Assembly (NCBI GenBank): GCA_019637445.1 | Contig: JAHBVS010000002.1 | Location: 186,001 to 250,000, forward strand | Direction: 5' to 3' | DNA length: 64,000 nucleotides | Source of the DNA: Gemmatimonadaceae bacterium | GTDB taxonomy: Bacteria > Gemmatimonadota > Gemmatimonadetes > Gemmatimonadales > Gemmatimonadaceae | Shown here: positions 63,266-64,000 of the stretch, one piece after another | Numbering within the stretch: the stretch's first letter is position 1 | Layout: every line of letters starts with the position of its first letter | The notes under the pieces: generated by a model | The model's database searches: none | What the model saw: the letters and a program-made list of their open reading frames with translations, nothing else | What the model was told of the DNA's origin: nothing | Made by a program: the position numbers and the translations under genes

Positions 63266-64000
63266 CGATCTCGCAGCTGGACGTTGATCAGACGGTGAAG
63301 CCGAGCGACGAGGATCTGGCGATTGGACTACGCATCATTGCCGACTTGGTCGAGAGCGGTCTCCCGCTCGGGTCGGCGCTCCGCACGTTCGGGAGTGTCG
63401 CACCTCGCGTGTGGCGTCCAGCGGTGCCGCGGATTGAGGCCGGCATCCGCGAAGGGAAAGGCTTGGCCGGTGCGCTACGGGACTGCGGTCTGGTGCTGCC
63501 GGGAATCGTGATTGGATTGCTGCAGACCGGCGATGCGGGGAGCGGGCTGAGCGCCGCGCTCCGCCGGGCAGCGGAGTTTTCGGAAGCGGCTGCTGAGACG
63601 CGTGCGTCGATTCGGGCAGCGCTGGCGTACCCGGCGGTCGTCGTCACGGTAGGGCTTGCCGCGCTCGGGATGATGACGGGCATCGTGATGCCTCGGTTTG
63701 CCGCGACGCTGGAAGGAGTCGGGGGGACGCTCCCGCCTCTGACGGCTGCGGTACTGAGTGCGGCCGCGGTGCTCCGTGTAGGGGCGCTTCCAGCGAGCCT
63801 CGTACTGGTTGGCGTCGCTCTGCTGCTTCAGCGGGCCATGTCGGACTCCTCGACGCGACGCACCATCGAACGGAATCTGCTTGCTGTTCCTCTCCTGGGC
63901 CGCGTGCGAGAGGCGTCCGCGACTGCGCGCTTCGCCTCTGCGCTCGGCGCGCTCCTCGAGAGTGGGGCGACGCTTCGTTCCGCGCTTCGGGATGCGCAAA
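63262..64000 (+). CDS. gspF: Type II secretion inner-membrane platform protein (5' part)
   Basis: The frame begins at a GTG overlapping the gspG stop and stays open to the window end (246 codons). Two GspF/PilC repeats are seen: ADLVESGLPLGSALRTFG..IREGKGLAGALRD with LLQTGDAGSGL, a hydrophobic helix (YPAVVVTVGLAALGMMTGIVMP), and the start of the second (FASALGALLESGATLRSALRD). It anchors the pseudopilus machinery in the membrane. Truncated by the window. Confidence 0.93.
   Translation, partial: MTISQLDVDQTVKPSDEDLAIGLRIIADLVESGLPLGSALRTFGSVAPRVWRPAVPRIEAGIREGKGLAGALRDCGLVLPGIVIGLLQTGDAGSGLSAALRRAAEFSEAAAETRASIRAALAYPAVVVTVGLAALGMMTGIVMPRFAATLEGVGGTLPPLTAAVLSAAAVLRVGALPASLVLVGVALLLQRAMSDSSTRRTIERNLLAVPLLGRVREASATARFASALGALLESGATLRSALRDAQ

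Overview
The window is a high-GC bacterial chromosome segment. Tandem MacB/FtsX-type permeases of the ADOP kind, several Ser/Thr kinases with FHA and PP2C partners, many Sec-exported lipoproteins, PQQ-type propeller enzymes and a B12-dependent ribonucleotide reductase suggest a didermal soil or freshwater organism. Gemmatimonadota or a relative is my best guess (inference, no marker gene is present).

Layout. 0-8.2 kb: the end of a GH3 hydrolase and a phospho-signalling block (one kinase on +; a four-gene minus-strand operon of zinc-ribbon/FHA protein, kinase, PP2C phosphatase and FHA-trypsin fusion). 8.4-16.3 kb: a peptidase/propeller/barrel protein, gamma carbonic anhydrase, an IS110-family element beside a CACAGAGA repeat hairpin, and nrdJ. 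16.4-23 kb: a restriction-modification island of visibly lower GC: a 5mC methyltransferase with a GHKL ATPase-nuclease, then a Dcm/EcoRII/Vsr set whose divergent promoter carries a GGACA-N3-TGTCC operator. 23-38.7 kb: exported housekeeping enzymes (PP2C, PQQ dehydrogenases, prolyl oligopeptidase, rhomboid protease, lipoproteins, DUF3300, a methyltransferase). 39-45.8 kb: an ABC export operon (two permeases, adaptor, ATPase). 46-61.1 kb: the Rhs locus. 61.4 kb to the end: type II secretion/type IV pilus-type genes gspE, gspG, gspF.

The standout is the Rhs locus. A sigma54 activator with an intact GAFTGA motif, itself preceded by a perfect CRP-type palindrome, sits directly upstream of a -24/-12 promoter and a 1862-residue Rhs protein with a Sec signal peptide. 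The expressed C-terminal tip and its immunity gene are followed by a tyrosine recombinase with an unusual primase/Toprim-like N-terminus. After it come five further tip-immunity pairs, all on the opposite strand, none with a start codon, each beginning with a copy of the same DNA segment that encodes the end of the Rhs core. Recombination between the inverted copies would flip the intervening DNA and fuse another tip in frame to the Rhs body, together with its own immunity gene. The layout is that of a shufflon, here applied to polymorphic toxins. The repeats share a candidate crossover palindrome, and four of the five silent copies carry an in-frame stop at the same position just outside it.

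Start sites were chosen by ribosome-binding site, signal peptide or domain boundary. Functions of individual toxin tips are tentative.
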